64,000 bases of DNA from Alentia gelatinosa. Its lineage: Eukaryota; Annelida; Polychaeta; Phyllodocida; Polynoidae. This document shows positions 1 to 11,984 of the stretch, one piece after another. Each line of letters opens with the position of its first letter. Position 1 is the first letter of the stretch. The position numbers were made by a program, and so were the translations under genes. The notes below the pieces were generated by a model. That model worked only from the letters and a program-made list of their open reading frames with translations. It was not told the DNA's origin and did no database searches. The stretch lies in the NCBI GenBank assembly GCA_950022655.1, contig OX465579.1, positions 15,041,088 through 15,105,087 of the forward strand, read 5' to 3'.

Positions 1-140
1 TGACTCGGCGCGGCCAATTAAACCGAGCCGATCGACACACGTGACTAGCCTGCCGCCCGCGCCGCCTGGCGGAGGGTGTGTAGTCGGCGCCGCCCACTTC
101 CGGTGCGCTACGACTCCATAAATAGAATACTTCTCCTCGT
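1..140. promoter_or_regulatory. GC-rich promoter-like stretch with an ETS motif
   Basis: The first ~115 bases are much richer in CpG than what follows. They contain CACTTCCGG at 95-103, the ETS/GABP core seen in many animal CpG promoters. Composition returns to AT-rich after ~130. The window edge cuts the region, so its extent is unknown, and no first exon can be assigned downstream. Confidence 0.25.
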
Positions 141-1295
141 ATATCCATATTTTTTCGCTGCTATTCTATTGCCCAACCTTTTCTTGCCACCTGGCTTCTT
201 TAATGGTCACTTTATGGTGCTTCTTGTAGCGCCACTATCTGCTCATAATGTTTAGATGGGCTCTTCACGAAACAGAGTAATAGCTACTCTAAATGCAGTG
301 GATCAATTGTACTTTAATCTTGAATTCACTGACAAGGAAGTGTAGTGCCCACTTGGTGAATGCGTTCAATACAGAACCCCACAATATGCCCGAGGTGTCA
401 GGAGAAGTACACATCTATAGGACATACATAGACGCAGATTTATTTCTCATACAGTGTCCTGAAGGCCACATAACAGCCACAGTAAGTGAATGTTGCAAGT
501 TAAAATTGCACAATGTTTCTTTCCCTTCTCGGGACTTTCGGCAATATGATAGCTAAGTACGTCGTTTTTGGTCAAATATGTTTCTCTCTATATGACAATT
601 ATTCATCAACTCAGACTATGACTACAGGCTCACTTCTCCTGAAGGACGATGTAAATACACCTATTAACAGTATGCATATCAAATGTAAACTGAACTTGCT
701 GAAAACTCGCAGAAAAATCCAACTCTTGACTATTACCGGTATGGATAAACTTTCGTTTGACGAAATTATTATGGACAAAAATGCAAGGGGAACAAGGAGT
801 GGTAGGAGGAGGAAGTTTCGTGAGCGCCAGTTCAAATTGTAAATCGCACCTATACAGAGGCATTAAGCTCTGGAACTAGATCCCTAATTACCCATGTGCT
901 GCTAGTATTATTTTTCCGAGACATCTTAAAAGCTCCTCGTAACATAAGTAGTAGTGTGTATCAACTAAGTATGAAGGTATTTCACGAAAAGGTAGAATTA
1001 GAAGATCAGTAAGACAATTTGAATTGATTGCAGTTTCATCGCAGTTGCTGCGATGTCAAAGCCTGCAAAATGTAAACATACAATATTGATGAAGCTATGA
1101 CGTCGCCGTGACGTTGTCGCATAGCAACACGCGCATTAACACTCTTAGTTCCTGGACAATAAAAACATACGCGTTCAAGTAACTCGATAAGATTGGACAT
1201 AAGGCAGTTAGCAAATCGCCGATTTCATCGATATTTGACGATATGTAAAAATTTCTCCCCAGAGACAATATAAAAAGGTTCCTTGTATATATATT

Positions 1296-1359
1296 GGTAA
1301 GAATTGAATAATTACCTCCCTTGGCCAAGGCCGCTGTAAGTAATTTTTCAATCCTTACC
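1296..1359. repeat. Small fold-back related to the 18.45 kb hairpin
   Basis: The arms GGTAAGAATTGAATAATTAC and GTAATTTTTCAATCCTTACC are near-complementary. The loop contains a CCTTGGCCAAGGCC palindrome. The fold-back at 18448-18838 has the same loop type (AAGGCCTTGGCC) next to a TAATTTTTC arm, so the two look like divergent copies of one family. Confidence 0.5.
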
Positions 1360-1498
1360 ACGTAACTTAGTCTTATTTTCAGTGGGAAGAAGTTTTCCTA
1401 TATTATGATTTACATGTTTTTCTTACATGGTAGCCCATTAAAACGCAAACTTATTATTTATCAACACATCATTGAATAGACAAATTGAGCTTTTTTTT

Positions 1499-1690
1499 CA
1501 TTGCGCGAAAACCACCAATTTATTGCTATGTACGCTATCGCGGAAGTGCATGTATCGGCTGTAAATTGACTTGTTTTTATATAAATACGCCCATATTTCA
1601 CACCAGTTTATGAAGCGTATACAAGACTGTTTCGTCTTATATACGGACGCGTCTTGGCTGTATTTCACACAAGGCGTATTGATAAAAGAT
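1499..1690 (-). mobile_element. Family G (CACTA-like MITE), truncated copy
   Basis: It begins CATTGCGCGAAAACCACC, close to the G terminus CACTGCGCGAAA. It continues with the G interior words for 'cggaagtgcatgtatcggct' and 'gtatttcaca' in the order expected for a reverse-oriented copy. The other end is missing. Confidence 0.5.
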
Positions 1691-2046
1691 TTACTTCATT
1701 AAATTCTTCTTAAAACATTGATGAGACTATGATAAAAATTTGTACATGAATATTTGTATTTATATGTCTCGATCATAATGAAAGTTATGTACAATGTTAC
1801 CATAGTGTAGGGACGTGGTTCATTTAGAACAATAAGATCTGAGGTGACGGGAACGGCGGGTGGGAGAAACGATCAGTTGTGCAGAGATAGTTGAGTAAGG
1901 TATGAGCCTTGTGGATTCATATACTGGGAAGGTTTCAAGTTTATTACCCACCTGATACGGAGTCTCCATACTAAGCCTATGTAGCTTACAGATCGCTACT
2001 GAGTAGGATACGGAGCTGCGTACCCTCCTAGGAGGATACAGATTTT

Positions 2047-2085
2047 TGAGATGAAAGTAGTCCCATTGAGATGAAAGTAGTCCCA
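2047..2085. repeat. Two-copy 20-bp direct repeat
   Basis: TGAGATGAAAGTAGTCCCA occurs at 2047-2065 and again at 2067-2085. This is a simple local duplication. Confidence 0.8.
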
Positions 2086-2171
2086 AACATAACTCATTAA
2101 CTATGTTGAAAAGTTTTCTAACGATCATATTTATTGCTTAAATCTAAAAATAAGTGAGTAATAAATACAAC

Positions 2172-2279
2172 ATTACCATGATTTCGATCTGTGTGGCCGT
2201 ATTCTCCTTGTAGTTGACGCTACGCAATACTCGTCAACTACGCGGAGAATACGGCTACTCAGATCGAAATCATGGTAAT
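2172..2279. repeat. 108-bp hairpin element
   Basis: Positions 2172-2219 and 2232-2279 are inverted 48-base arms matching at about 44 positions, with a 12-base spacer. It is an isolated hairpin of the variable-stem type common in the window. No TSD was recognised. Confidence 0.8.
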
Positions 2280-3321
2280 ATTGTCTATAGATTGGCCGCC
2301 ACATCTGTTTACACTGTGTTCCAATTTAGAGGTTGGTATGGTCAAACCATGGACGTGTCCACGAATAATCACTCTCATACCAAGCAGATTTCTTTATCTG
2401 TAGATTCTGAGAGCTGAAATACCTGTTCAGAAATATTTAGTGCTCATGAAATTGATAATAATGTCTAGATCTATGGTTATTTTATTCAAAATACACACAT
2501 AAGGAAATATGAACATGGAAAAATAGCTTCAAGAGTGAGAATGGACAAAATCTCCAACCATAGCCTTATAGGTCAGATGATTGATCTGCGGGGAGAGTGT
2601 CAAACACCTACAGCTAATGGGTTAAGGCGGTCACGGATTTAACCCAACCGGAGCTAACGTAGTGTAGCTCTGGTGGCCAGTGTAGTTTTGCTGGTGCCTT
2701 CACGTCCCGGCCCGCCGCCCCGCAGTGAATACTGTAAGTAATATGATACGTGATGAATAATAATGTATGTACATGATATTAAAAATGTGTCTGTATGAAA
2801 TAGAAATAATTTACAAATAGTAAGGTGAAAAAATAGTACAACTACCAAGGTTACCGTTATGAGTAGGCGTTTATTGTATAGAACCGACGTTTCAACTATC
2901 ACATAGTCTTTTTCAAGGTCATACTGTATTTTCATTTTACTACTGAGGTACTCTGTGTGTCCTTCGTGTTCCTTATGTTGCTCGTTTACTCACGGTCTGT
3001 ATCATCCTTTTTCTAGACCTGGGATCTGTGGGAAATAACAATGGAGGCTTGTGGTATCAGGTTTTAATCACATTTGTTGAGAACACTTAGTTGGATGTAT
3101 TTCACAAGTAGTAATTCTTTAAATATTCTAAATGCGTTGGTCAGTTCTTTGAACAGTGAATTCAATTGAATACTAACAGTTCCTTAATGTAGAAAGATCC
3201 TAAAACTTGCGTAATAAGTGCTTATGCGGTATGGTGTCAGATGATAAAACAAAACAATTATTGACAATGAAGCACCACATGACAACTACGGGCATGACGA
3301 TCTACAGTCGCCACGCATTTA

Positions 3322-3603
3322 GGCCTGGCGTCCACCTACTACGATGGAAATTTAGACCTCCCGATATGACACCGGTACAAAAAGTAAATATCAGAGACAT
3401 ATCGGGAAGGTACAAAATCGTAGACATATGTCTAGACATGCCAATCAACCATGCATCTTAATGGGTTTTTTTCGGTGGCTAATCGCAGAAACGTGGTCAA
3501 CTGCCCCGATTTTAGGTGACCTTCCGTCGCGATTTTGTTTTTTTATCGGGAGGTACATCATAGACCATACCAGAGCCATATTCTAGTAGGTGGACGCCGG
3601 GTC
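3322..3603 (+). mobile_element. Family A element A1 (Harbinger-like MITE)
   Basis: Inverted termini GGCCTGGCGTCCACCTACTA and GGTGGACGCCGGGTC bound 282 bp. Internal inverted motifs (CCGATATGGCACCG and ATCGGGAGGT) match the full copies at 18532, 37241 and 46185. It is flanked by TTA on the left and TAA on the right. There is no coding capacity. Confidence 0.8.
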
Positions 3604-3746
3604 TAATATTTCTTAGTATAGAAAGATCCTTAAACTTGCGTAATAAGTGCTTATACAGTATGGTGTCTGATGATGAAAAACAAAAAACATTATTGACAAT
3701 GGAGCACCACATGACAACTAGGGGCAAGACGATCTACAGTCGCCAT

Positions 3747-3953
3747 GCGTCCACCTAACATGGTGGAAATTTAGACCTCCCGATATGGCACCGGTACAAA
3801 AAGTAAATATCAGAGACATATCGGGAAGGTACAAAATCGTAGACATATGTCTGCCTCAATTGTAGGTGACCTTCCAACGCGATTTTGTTTTTTTATCGGG
3901 AGGTGCATCGTAGACCATATCGGAGCCATATCGTAGTAGGTGGACGCCGGGCC
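3747..3953 (+). mobile_element. Family A element A2, 5'-deleted
   Basis: It starts within the terminus at GCGTCCACCTA and has an internal deletion relative to A1. Its right terminus GGTGGACGCCGGGCC is followed by TTA. It belongs to the second unit of the tandem duplication. Confidence 0.7.
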
Positions 3954-3964
3954 TTAAAGGGGAA

Positions 3965-4024
3965 ATTTTTATCGGAAGGAACGGGTCTATCATGAAAGCT
4001 AGACTCGTTCCTTCCGATAAAAAT
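3965..4024. repeat. Short hairpin
   Basis: ATTTTTATCGGAAGGAACG at the left is mirrored by CGTTCCTTCCGATAAAAAT at the right around a ~20-base loop. It lies just after A2. The word TTTTTATCGG also occurs inside family A, so it may be a rearranged piece of A. Confidence 0.65.
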
Positions 4025-4822
4025 GTCATTTTTTTCATCAGAACGATTGTCGTAAGGCTATTGTAGTGTGTCGGAGGCTCAAATCGTGATAGTGGGATAC
4101 GCCTTTTAATCTTCTAGTATAAACGTCAGGTAAGCCAACAATTTATCATGCTGCTCTCCTGACTAGACAACATCCATCATCTAGCTCATATCCATTAGCA
4201 TGGACAGTGTAATTCAGTAATACAAAGAGAGTGAAGAAAGCTCCTTCAAGTTGAAAACACCAGACCAGACTCCTCCTTGTGGAAACAGAGTCAGGCCAGG
4301 TTCTTACACCTGAATGGACACTATCATCATAATTTCCCATTTCCAGATGTTTTGGAGCTGCCAATAGATGCTAATTATGAGGGGATTAATTCGGGCTTTG
4401 ATGGGTGGATTGTCCCAATCATGGAACCTGATTCACTGACTCGTCTCAAGTGCACTCGCTTCTCTGATTTGAGTTAAACCCTGAAATATTTCGCGGTTTT
4501 CAATATTTTCGCTCGGTTTCCTCCTAATAAATTCATACCACCAATCTGCATATACCAAAGCATCAAAGATACCTTGAGCCTGTGCTGGGAATATAAGCTT
4601 TTCATTGGTCAATGACGCATCGTGTGACAAAGATGAGCCAATGATAACCATAAAATATTTATAGGTGGCGTAGCGTACTTCCGTGTGAGTGACTGATCCC
4701 GTTAGTTGATGGGTGAGTCAGACATTTGTGGTGAATCCGCGTGATGGTAGTTGATAATAGCAGTAGCGCCATCTTGTATTCAGCTTCAAATAGCCTGGAA
4801 TAGGCCATTGATTGCTATGTAA

Positions 4823-5621
4823 TGTGGCGTTTCCACCTGCAGACGAAAACCCCACTGATTATGTGTGCCCTGCACAAAAATCGGTTGGTGTTTCTTCTTG
4901 AGGATTTATCTGTGCTTACAATCGTTAACACCAAAGTAGACACTTTGTTTCCACTTGAAGACCTATTATCTGTTCCACATACACTGTATATGACCTGACC
5001 AGCCCGAAGATTAACCCTCCCTAAATTAAGATAGAAATCGGTGGGGGCGAGAAAAATACTATTTTAGATGGAAATGGAGGTGGTCACCGACTGATCTTTA
5101 GTCGCCGCAACAGATTCATTCAACATGGTTTGATTTCATCGTTGCCCTCAAAAGTCGGTCGGTGGTGCTATATTGCATAGTGTTGTAGAGAAATATCGTT
5201 GACCCTTTTTGTTTCCACCTGACGATTAAGCCCAATGCCCATCTACCGATTCCGGAACATTCATGTACCTTTGTCGGCGACAAACGGACGGTAATTTGTC
5301 TCACCAAAGGCATCCTAACGGAGTCGGCCGTAGTCGGTAGATGTAGGACAGCTAGACAAGGGTGAGCCACCGATTAGTAGACCGATTTGCTTAGGACTTA
5401 TATCCACCACCCCAAATTCTCAATGTCTGCCGGTCGAGCGAAGAGCTATGTAATTTGCCTGCGACAAGTCGACCGACTCCTATACGATTTGGGAACTAAT
5501 CGCTCAACCCTGAATCGGTAGATGGGCATCAGGCTTTATTGCACAAAGAGAACCACAAAGTCGGTCAGCACCGCTAAATGAAATAATCGGTGGTCATCCT
5601 CGGCAGGAGGAAACGTCACAT
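4823..5621 (+). mobile_element. Family B element B2, interrupted by C1
   Basis: The left end TGTGGCGTTTCCACCTGC and right end GCAGGAGGAAACGTCACA are inverted. Interior words (ctattgcata.., ttgttgacc.., tctacta/cctgacgatta) match B1 at 50995-51339. C1 interrupts it at 5229-5535. With C1 and one TTA removed, the sequence reads gacgaTTAttgcac, as in B1. Confidence 0.65.
5229..5535 (+). mobile_element. Family C element C1 nested in B2
   Basis: Its termini are AGCCCAATGCCCATCTACCG and CGGTAGATGGGCATCAGGCT. It is flanked by TTA at 5226-5228 and 5536-5538. The intact B1 copy carries a single TTA at the same point, so the target duplication is directly supported. C is ~300-400 bp without internal nesting and has no ORF. 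Confidence 0.85.
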
Positions 5622-5623
5622 GA

Positions 5624-6573
5624 AGCCCAATACACATCTACCAATTTCGGAACATTTATGAACTTTATTCGGCGACAAACGGCCGGTAATTTGTCTCAGA
5701 CGAGGCATCCTAACAGAGTCGGACCTGGTCGGTAGATGTAGCACAGCTAGACAAGGGTCAGGAAACAATTAGTGAACCACCTACTTCAGATGTTATTTTG
5801 TCACCGAGAAGTTATGATTTCTTTATTCCTAAATCAGTGGCCAAAAGTTTATCAACATGTTGATAAATCTAGTCCCTGAGAACGGAAAATTGGTAAATGG
5901 CAATTGTTCCCAAATCCGAACTCCATCAGCCAGGGTGCATAATCGTATATCTGTCGGTAAGTGCAGACTGATTTGCTTAGGACTAATACCCACCACCCCC
6001 TCTCCTCGACGTCTGCCGGTCGAGCGAAGGGTTATGTAATTCGCCTGCGACAAGTTCACCGACACAATTTGGTAACTAAAGGGGGGCGTCCACCAACCAT
6101 GACAAGGCTATGACAAGTGCCGACATGAAAGTTCCAATCGCAGCCTTGTCGCAGCTTTGTCGTGAGAAGAGCAGTGTCGGGACAGCGGTGTCGGGGCATG
6201 TCGTAAACGTTGCTGGTTGCCGTATAAAAGGCGCCCATGGTTCCAACACACTACGACAGTGATATCGAGGAAACCACAACACTCCACAACAAAGGTCCAA
6301 TCGTAGCAAAAATCGAACATGTTCGATATTGTCGTAGCCTTGTTGGAAGACCCCTGACAGGCCCCCAACACGCTTCATGTGGCAGCCTGTCATGGCTTTG
6401 TCGTTGACTCTTGTCGGGAACTGGGGTCCACCAACCACGACAAGACTAGGACAAAGCTTCCAATTGTAGAGCTGTCGTGGACCTTGTCGGAAAGTCATTG
6501 TCGTAGCCTTGTCGTGGTTGGTGGACGCCCCCCTTAATCGTTCAACCCTGAATCGGTAGATGGGTATTGGGCT
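5624..6573 (+). mobile_element. Family C element C2, interrupted by D1
   Basis: It starts AGCCCAATACACATCTACCA directly after the end of B2 and ends GGTAGATGGGTATTGGGCT followed by TTA. The left flank is TGA, one base different. The interior matches C3, C4 and C5, including the words TTATCAACATGTTGATAA and GTCTCAGACGAGGCATCCTA. Confidence 0.8.
6080..6534 (+). mobile_element. Family D element D1 nested in C2
   Basis: Termini AGGGGGGCGTCCACCAACCA and TGGTTGGTGGACGCCCCCCT enclose 455 bp. Subterminal CTTGTCG motifs run in both orientations. TAA is duplicated at 6077-6079 and 6535-6537. C5 has the single-TAA empty site ggaacTAAtcgttc at 61624-61634. Short reading frames inside are shadows. Confidence 0.9.
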
Positions 6574-7217
6574 TTAGTAGTTGTGTCTACAAAGACCAGA
6601 GCCATGTTGTACGCTTGCTGCCAGCTTGTACACAGCAGTGTATAAGAGGATGATACACACGCGCCAGACTGCCTGAGCTGCTCCTCCTTAACTTTATTAG
6701 TAAAAGGTTGTGTGGTCTTTGCATCGATTGTCATTGCTCGTGTCCCGTAAGTGATCGACGGTGTCTTGCCCATGCATGATCCATCACCGGGTTTCGACAC
6801 AAGAAGAAGAAAGTTCAAGTTTTAAAATCTAGTGATGCATTGGCACGATGAGTGATCACTTGAGCAGCTCCATGCAACCTGCTCACGGATCAGCGGCCAG
6901 ACTTGCCTGCTCGTTGCTCGTCCGCCGCTCATAATTAGGCAAAACATCTAATGCAGACAGATATTCTCAAGTCTGGCTATCTATTAGAAGTAGCCCCAAA
7001 GAAATTCTATCCTCCTACACAATGGACATGTTCTGTCTGGCTCAGGGACGCATCACATATCTTAGATAACCTCAATTAAACAACTCCAGGCAGGTGACAT
7101 TTACTGTATGTCCTCAATTAGATGTATATACATAGTTCCTCAGCTGGACATATGATCGCATGCAACGGTATGCAGCATATAGCCTATGAGCCATGGGGGT
7201 GCCATGACGCCCCCTCA

Positions 7218-7279
7218 GTAGGTGTTCTTCACTAATGGAGGTGAAAAAGTAGGTGTTCTTCACTAATGGAGGTGCAAAA
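7218..7279. repeat. Two-copy 31-bp tandem repeat
   Basis: GTAGGTGTTCTTCACTAATG plus the following ~11 bases repeats once with a 31-bp period. Confidence 0.85.
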
Positions 7280-7800
7280 GAAGTGAGTGATAATTGGGAA
7301 ATGTCACTTTTCTTCCCTTGCTTACATATGTAAATAAAGTGATCCATGTGAAAAACACCATGTCCTGGGTTTTACCTTTATATCTTCCTGCTCTGGGAGG
7401 GGTCTAGAGAGTCAAGGGAACCATGGTAAAACATTGAAAGGCAGTTGAATTTGGTAAGAAGAAAGAGCCAGAATACAGGTTCTGTCCTCCGACCACCTAG
7501 TGACTGTTTCATGAACTAACAATGGCTCTGTCCCCTATAGAAAATGAATGCCTTGATGTTCATCATTACAGATAAAAGCAGTTAATAAAAGTCGAAGGGA
7601 ATGTATTATTTGTTGGAGGTTTTTTTCTAGATGATGTTTATGTAATATATTCCTAGGCAAAGTAATATATACATGATTGCGTTTTTTTTACCATATTGCT
7701 TGCCTGTTTGAATCCTGATATTTCATTAGGATATCGTGTTTTTAATCAAAGAAAAGTGCAGAGTAGGTAATCTCTTATTCTTAGTAAATACATAAAAATT

Positions 7801-8183
7801 GACTGCTTTCTGATACAAGCTGTTGTATGCTTGTGGATGCGCAACTCCTAGCAGCAAACATGATAACATGAATATAGTTTTATGTATCTCAGCACAATAC
7901 AATGAAAACCTAACTGCAGATTGTATGCTTATGAAATAAAAGGGAAAAAAAGGATTTTCTCTGAAACTAGTCTTTATTTCATTTATTATCCACCTTTTGG
8001 TATTTTGGTACCAACATCAGTTCATTTTAAGTACGCACTATTTTTTCTAATGTAATATTTTCCGTGTGCGCCCAGTTTTGCAGCCCGGAGCCTACAAAAT
8101 ATCTATAGGCTCCAGGTATGCAGATACACTCTGCCTACATGATGTGTTTTCTATGAACACTATATATTGGGTGGATAATAAAT
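7801..8183. mobile_element. Family W two-part element W1 (hairpin plus module)
   Basis: A degraded hairpin (7801-7973) has arms starting GACTGCTTTCTGATAC and ending CTGAAACTAGTC. It is followed by a module at 7981-8183 bounded by ATTTATTATCCACC and GGTGGATAATAAAT. The module carries GTGCGC and paired GGAGCC/GGCTCC words as in W2 and W3. The 74-aa reading frame at 8066-8290 overlaps the module and is not a gene. Confidence 0.65.
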
Positions 8184-8860
8184 GTCTGGACCCACTGCGA
8201 AACATCTTGTGTTATAGGTTCCCGATGTACATGACATACAGATGTAACGCCAAAATATCGTGGCCTTTGCAATATAAAAACCCTCAGTAGGTTTGAAGGT
8301 CACTTAAGACAGGAAATGTCACTAATACGCTTCACCACCTTGATATGATATGAAACATGTTGAATTTCTCTATCAGTCCCAAACAAAAACCTTCACTTTC
8401 CATGAAAAGACGTCAGATAGTGGATATGCTGTCTCACATGGCTTTCGATTTGTTATACCGCCAGACAACGGACCAATCAGAACATGCGATGGAGACACGT
8501 GACCCTGTAAGATCATGTGACCGTATACTGTGTTCGCACACATCACCAATGGACCTCCAACTTGTAGTTGACTCCAGCATGGATCTGGTACAAGATACTT
8601 TTATCTGGCGATAGTTTTACAACACGCAATCGTGTACAGTTCAAAATAATTTGGTATTTTAAGAATTAAACCACAATAGGAATTTTACCATTTCTATTTA
8701 CGGATTAACGATTAGATTTTCAGAATATTTTTCAATGCAAATAAGTTGCCCAATAAGTTGCCCTTACGTTTCAGTGTTATACCCAATTGAAAATTGAGAA
8801 TTGAAACCAGAGGATTCTGGCGATAAAGAATCATTTTAAATTATTGTACCTATAGGTGGG

Positions 8861-8914
8861 AAATATAGGTAGAAATGTAAATATAGATAGAAATGTAAAT
8901 ATAGGTAGAAATGT
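8861..8914. repeat. Three-copy 18-bp tandem repeat
   Basis: AAATATAGGTAGAAATGT occurs three times in a row with one substitution in the middle copy. Confidence 0.9.
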
Positions 8915-9049
8915 TGTGATGTTGCTCCTATATAGCCATTATTCTTCTTTACTATCTGAAAGGATATGAAGGAGTTTTTACAATGGATGTGGTATATGGA
9001 GCAATCCTTTACCAAACTAAACAATGCCTAAAGGCGAAACAATGCCTAA

Positions 9050-9504
9050 AGGCGGGCGTTCACCAACCAGGACAAGGCTACAACAAGTGCCAACATGAAA
9101 GTTCCAATCGCAGCTTTGCCTCAGGCTTGTCGTGAGAAGGGCAGCTCTGTGACAGCCTTGTCGGGGCGTGTCGTAGACTTCAGTGGATGCCGTAAAAAAA
9201 GGCGTCCATGGTACCGACACATTACGACAGTGATATCGAGGAAACCACAGCACTCCAGGACAAAGGTCCAGTCGTGGGAAAAATCGAACATGTTCGATAT
9301 TGTCGTAGCCTTGTCGGAAGGCCCCCGACAGGCCCCTGACAAGCTTCAGTCGCAGGGTGTCGTGGCCTTGTCGTAGACTCTTGTCGGTAACTAGGGGCCA
9401 CCAACCATGACAAGGCTACAACACGCTTTCAAATCGTAGGCCTGTCGTGGACCTTGACGGAAAGCCATTGTCGTAGCCTTGTCGTGGTTGGTGGACGCCC
9501 CCCT
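9050..9504 (+). mobile_element. Family D element D2
   Basis: It is 455 bp, like D1, and highly similar along its length. The right end is TGGTTGGTGGACGCCCCCCT. The left end AGGCGGGCGTTCACCAACCA has decayed slightly. Flanks are TAA on the left and TTA on the right. A 19-bp direct repeat of AATGCCTAAAGGCG abuts the left end. Confidence 0.85.
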
Positions 9505-9841
9505 TTACCCTTAGAAGTGATCTTTCCATTGGCGTAGTTGAGGCTAACCCTGTGTCATGGTTATTTTTAGGTGTGAATGAGCGGCTTTCGTGCCAAAGCT
9601 GGGGATCAGTGCCAGGTGAAAAAAAATATACATGGAGCACCAGGTTCCAGGTACAAGATGCCAAGCCTGGCGCTGTGAACTGATTATTATGAACACTATC
9701 TATACGTTACATCAGTCAAAGCACTCAACCAGAAGTCTACCTTATGATTCAAATAAAGGAAACGAGTCTGAAATGTCTGCCGCGGTTTCTCAGTGTGGGA
9801 AGTCGGTGGTCAGATAAAGGCTGTAATATGGGTTCATACCG

Positions 9842-10320
9842 TTAAAGGCATATCTAACAACTTGGGTTGAAAATTAAAACCCATGACATATTCCTGAAAT
9901 TTGAATATATATGATGATGTGTTGTAGAGCACATACCTAACTTAAAAATCAGGGGCCACTGTGCTAGTTTTTGATTTAGAGATCAATATTAGGATAATCT
10001 TATAAACAAAAATAGAAAATATAAGTTGTTTTTCATATAGTAAAACCCAATTCTTTTCCCTCAAACTTTCACAGAATATAGCAGATGTATGACACTATAT
10101 ATTGAACTTTAAGAAAAACATAGGTCAGCTTCCTTGTGTTTGAGGGAATAGAACAAACCCCTATTTTTCAGTACATTTCTTATCTAAATCGAGCGAATGT
10201 AAATTGGCCTATTTCACCTATCAAAATTAATTGTACAAAGCATCACATGTACTCATTTAGGGTTAGAATAAAAAAGAACCGGGTGGCGGCGCCTTGTATG
10301 AATTGTAGGATACGCCTCTA
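9842..10320 (+). mobile_element. Family M element M1
   Basis: It begins TTAAAGGCATATCTAACAA and ends GGATACGCCTCTAA. The ~480-bp AT-rich interior aligns over its whole length with M3 at 54647-55164, including CTTTCACAGAATATAG and the GGGTGGCGGC/GGGTGGCGCC word near the right end. It lies tail to tail with M2. Confidence 0.8.
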
Positions 10321-10786
10321 AAGGCATATCCTACATTTCACAGTGGTGCCACCTGATGATTCCTAAATCTTGACAATTTTGACAATTGTTTTTGTTTTTG
10401 TTTATTACACACAAATCATCACACGGATGGTCTTCCTTTGTGGTGTCTCGTACGGTACAGTATTTCTGCATGTACATGTGTTAAACAAACACATCATTGA
10501 ATAAGAATTATCAGTCAAATCTGGTTTCTTGTGATTTACTGCTGTTGTGTCTCCAATCTTTATAGGTAAAGGAGTCATTTAAGGAGAATGACATGGGTTT
10601 GCTATGTAAAAACAACTTTTGGGAATTTCTATTTATTCCGTCATAAATTTATCATAATGCTGATCTATAATCCCTGATATTTAAGTCAGATATGTGTTCC
10701 ATAACTCCTCGAGCTCATCATATTCAATCACCAGTAGAATGACATGAGTTTTAATTTCCAAGCCAAATAGTCCGATATGCCTTTAA
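10319..10786 (-). mobile_element. Family M element M2, inverted next to M1
   Basis: It starts TAAAGGCATATCC and ends GTCCGATATGCCTTTAA. Read on the minus strand its start matches M1 (TTGGCTTGGAAATTAAAAC). M1 and M2 form an inverted pair joined at a single CTAAAGG junction. Confidence 0.7.
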
Positions 10787-11150
10787 AGCCTCAGACGGGC
10801 GCCTACCCAGCTGGTAACCTCGCGATGATCGAGGATCATTGATCGGCGTGGGAACCCTTTGATCGGAGAGGAGCCGATGCCAAAGTGGGCTGTTCCTCAC
10901 GGCTGGCTAGCCCGGGTCTCCAGGCGCGACCCAGGAGCCGGCGGGAGGGGCGTGGGTACCCGGGAGGTGCACGGGGGTGGGGCGGAGACTAAAGGTACGC
11001 CGATTGACACTTCATTGTGTGCCCAGTGCGCGCCCTACCTCTAATACATTCCAATTACCGACACTACCCAGGTTGATCTATCAATAAAGTGGTCTCTTAG
11101 TCTGCTCCGGAGGCCTCGGGCCCTGCAGTGGTCTGGTGGTGTGTAGGTAG
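10787..11150. other. Unassigned GC-rich stretch
   Basis: The composition is clearly GC-rich, with repeated GATCGG words and CCCGGG sites. A 61-aa frame at 10859-11044 looks like a composition effect. I recognise no RNA gene, promoter motif set or protein. Confidence 0.3.
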
Positions 11151-11292
11151 ACTTAGACTTGCTCATGTCTTTGATTGTGATCATTCATTAAAAGAAATAC
11201 AACAATTTTGATAGTTATTATATTATCAATATTAGCACAAAAATTGTATATGATTGTCTACATGGCATGTCTTTGTAGAATGGTTTCATGAG

Positions 11293-11402
11293 GCGGGGCT
11301 GAGTGATATCTGTAGCCATATAAAAGTTTATATAAAATTGAGTGAAATTGAGCGGGGCTGAGTGATATCTGTAGCCATATAAAAGTTTATATGAAATTGA
11401 GT
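11293..11402. repeat. Two-copy 59-bp tandem repeat
   Basis: GCGGGGCTGAGTGATATCTG and the following AT-rich part through AAATTGAGTGA are duplicated with one or two differences. Confidence 0.85.
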
Positions 11403-11984
11403 GATGTTTAGATTAGATCTTACCTTGTCATGTGTTTTCAACTGCATTTGTTGCCTATAAATATTGTATGTCATAACCGTGGCATACAGTTAAGCATGGT
11501 AAGTAGTTGGAGATTTATATGAAGGGTAGGATAAAACATGCTATCAATAGTTACGTACCCCTACTTCTTATATTTTTACGGTACCCTGTGCTGTAGATTG
11601 TTATATGTAGCAGGCTAAGATATCAGCGGAATGTTAACTTCGACACCAATTCACGGCAAAATAATTTCGGGTATAGATAGACATAGAGTAGCATACCATG
11701 AGTACACGTTATACAAGACTCCACGGGACGGTATCAACCAAACTCAGCCACACGGATCTGTACCATATGTAAACGCAATGCCTCGTCTCATCTTGTATTT
11801 AATGGACAACCATGGTAAATTTTTACTATATCTCCAAACCGTATATATACTGTAAATACGCACACTTTCCCAATATAACGTAAAAATAGGGTACGGACCA
11901 CAGGCAAAATGGGTAACACGGCACCATACGCTTTGACTAAGATAATAGTTGTTAGGCCAAATCCAGTTAATTATTTTTAATTAA

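Larger units (their letters stand above)
3191..3956 (+). repeat. Tandem segmental duplication carrying family A
   Basis: The flank starting AGAAAGATCC at 3191 recurs at 3620, with ~110 bases of near-identical sequence. Each copy leads into a family A element (A1 and A2). The offset is ~429 bp, falling to ~419 bp after a small deletion in the second copy. The duplication includes flank plus element, so it is segmental and not two independent insertions. Confidence 0.75.

Noticed and set aside
293..556. 87-aa frame with a TTTATTTCTCATACAG acceptor-like site and a GTAAGT donor-like site only 27 bases apart
   Set aside because: Such a micro-exon cannot be supported without transcript evidence, and the frame has no recognised family.
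1095..1361. 88-aa minus-strand frame
   Set aside because: It overlaps the small fold-back at 1296-1359 and has no recognisable feature.
6076..6498. 140-aa minus-strand frame
   Set aside because: It lies entirely within transposon D1 and its counterpart appears in D2. The family is non-autonomous.
11070..11100. CCAGGTTGATCTATCAATAAAG resembling the start of 18S rRNA
   Set aside because: Only a 9-base core matches and the following bases diverge, so it is taken as chance.
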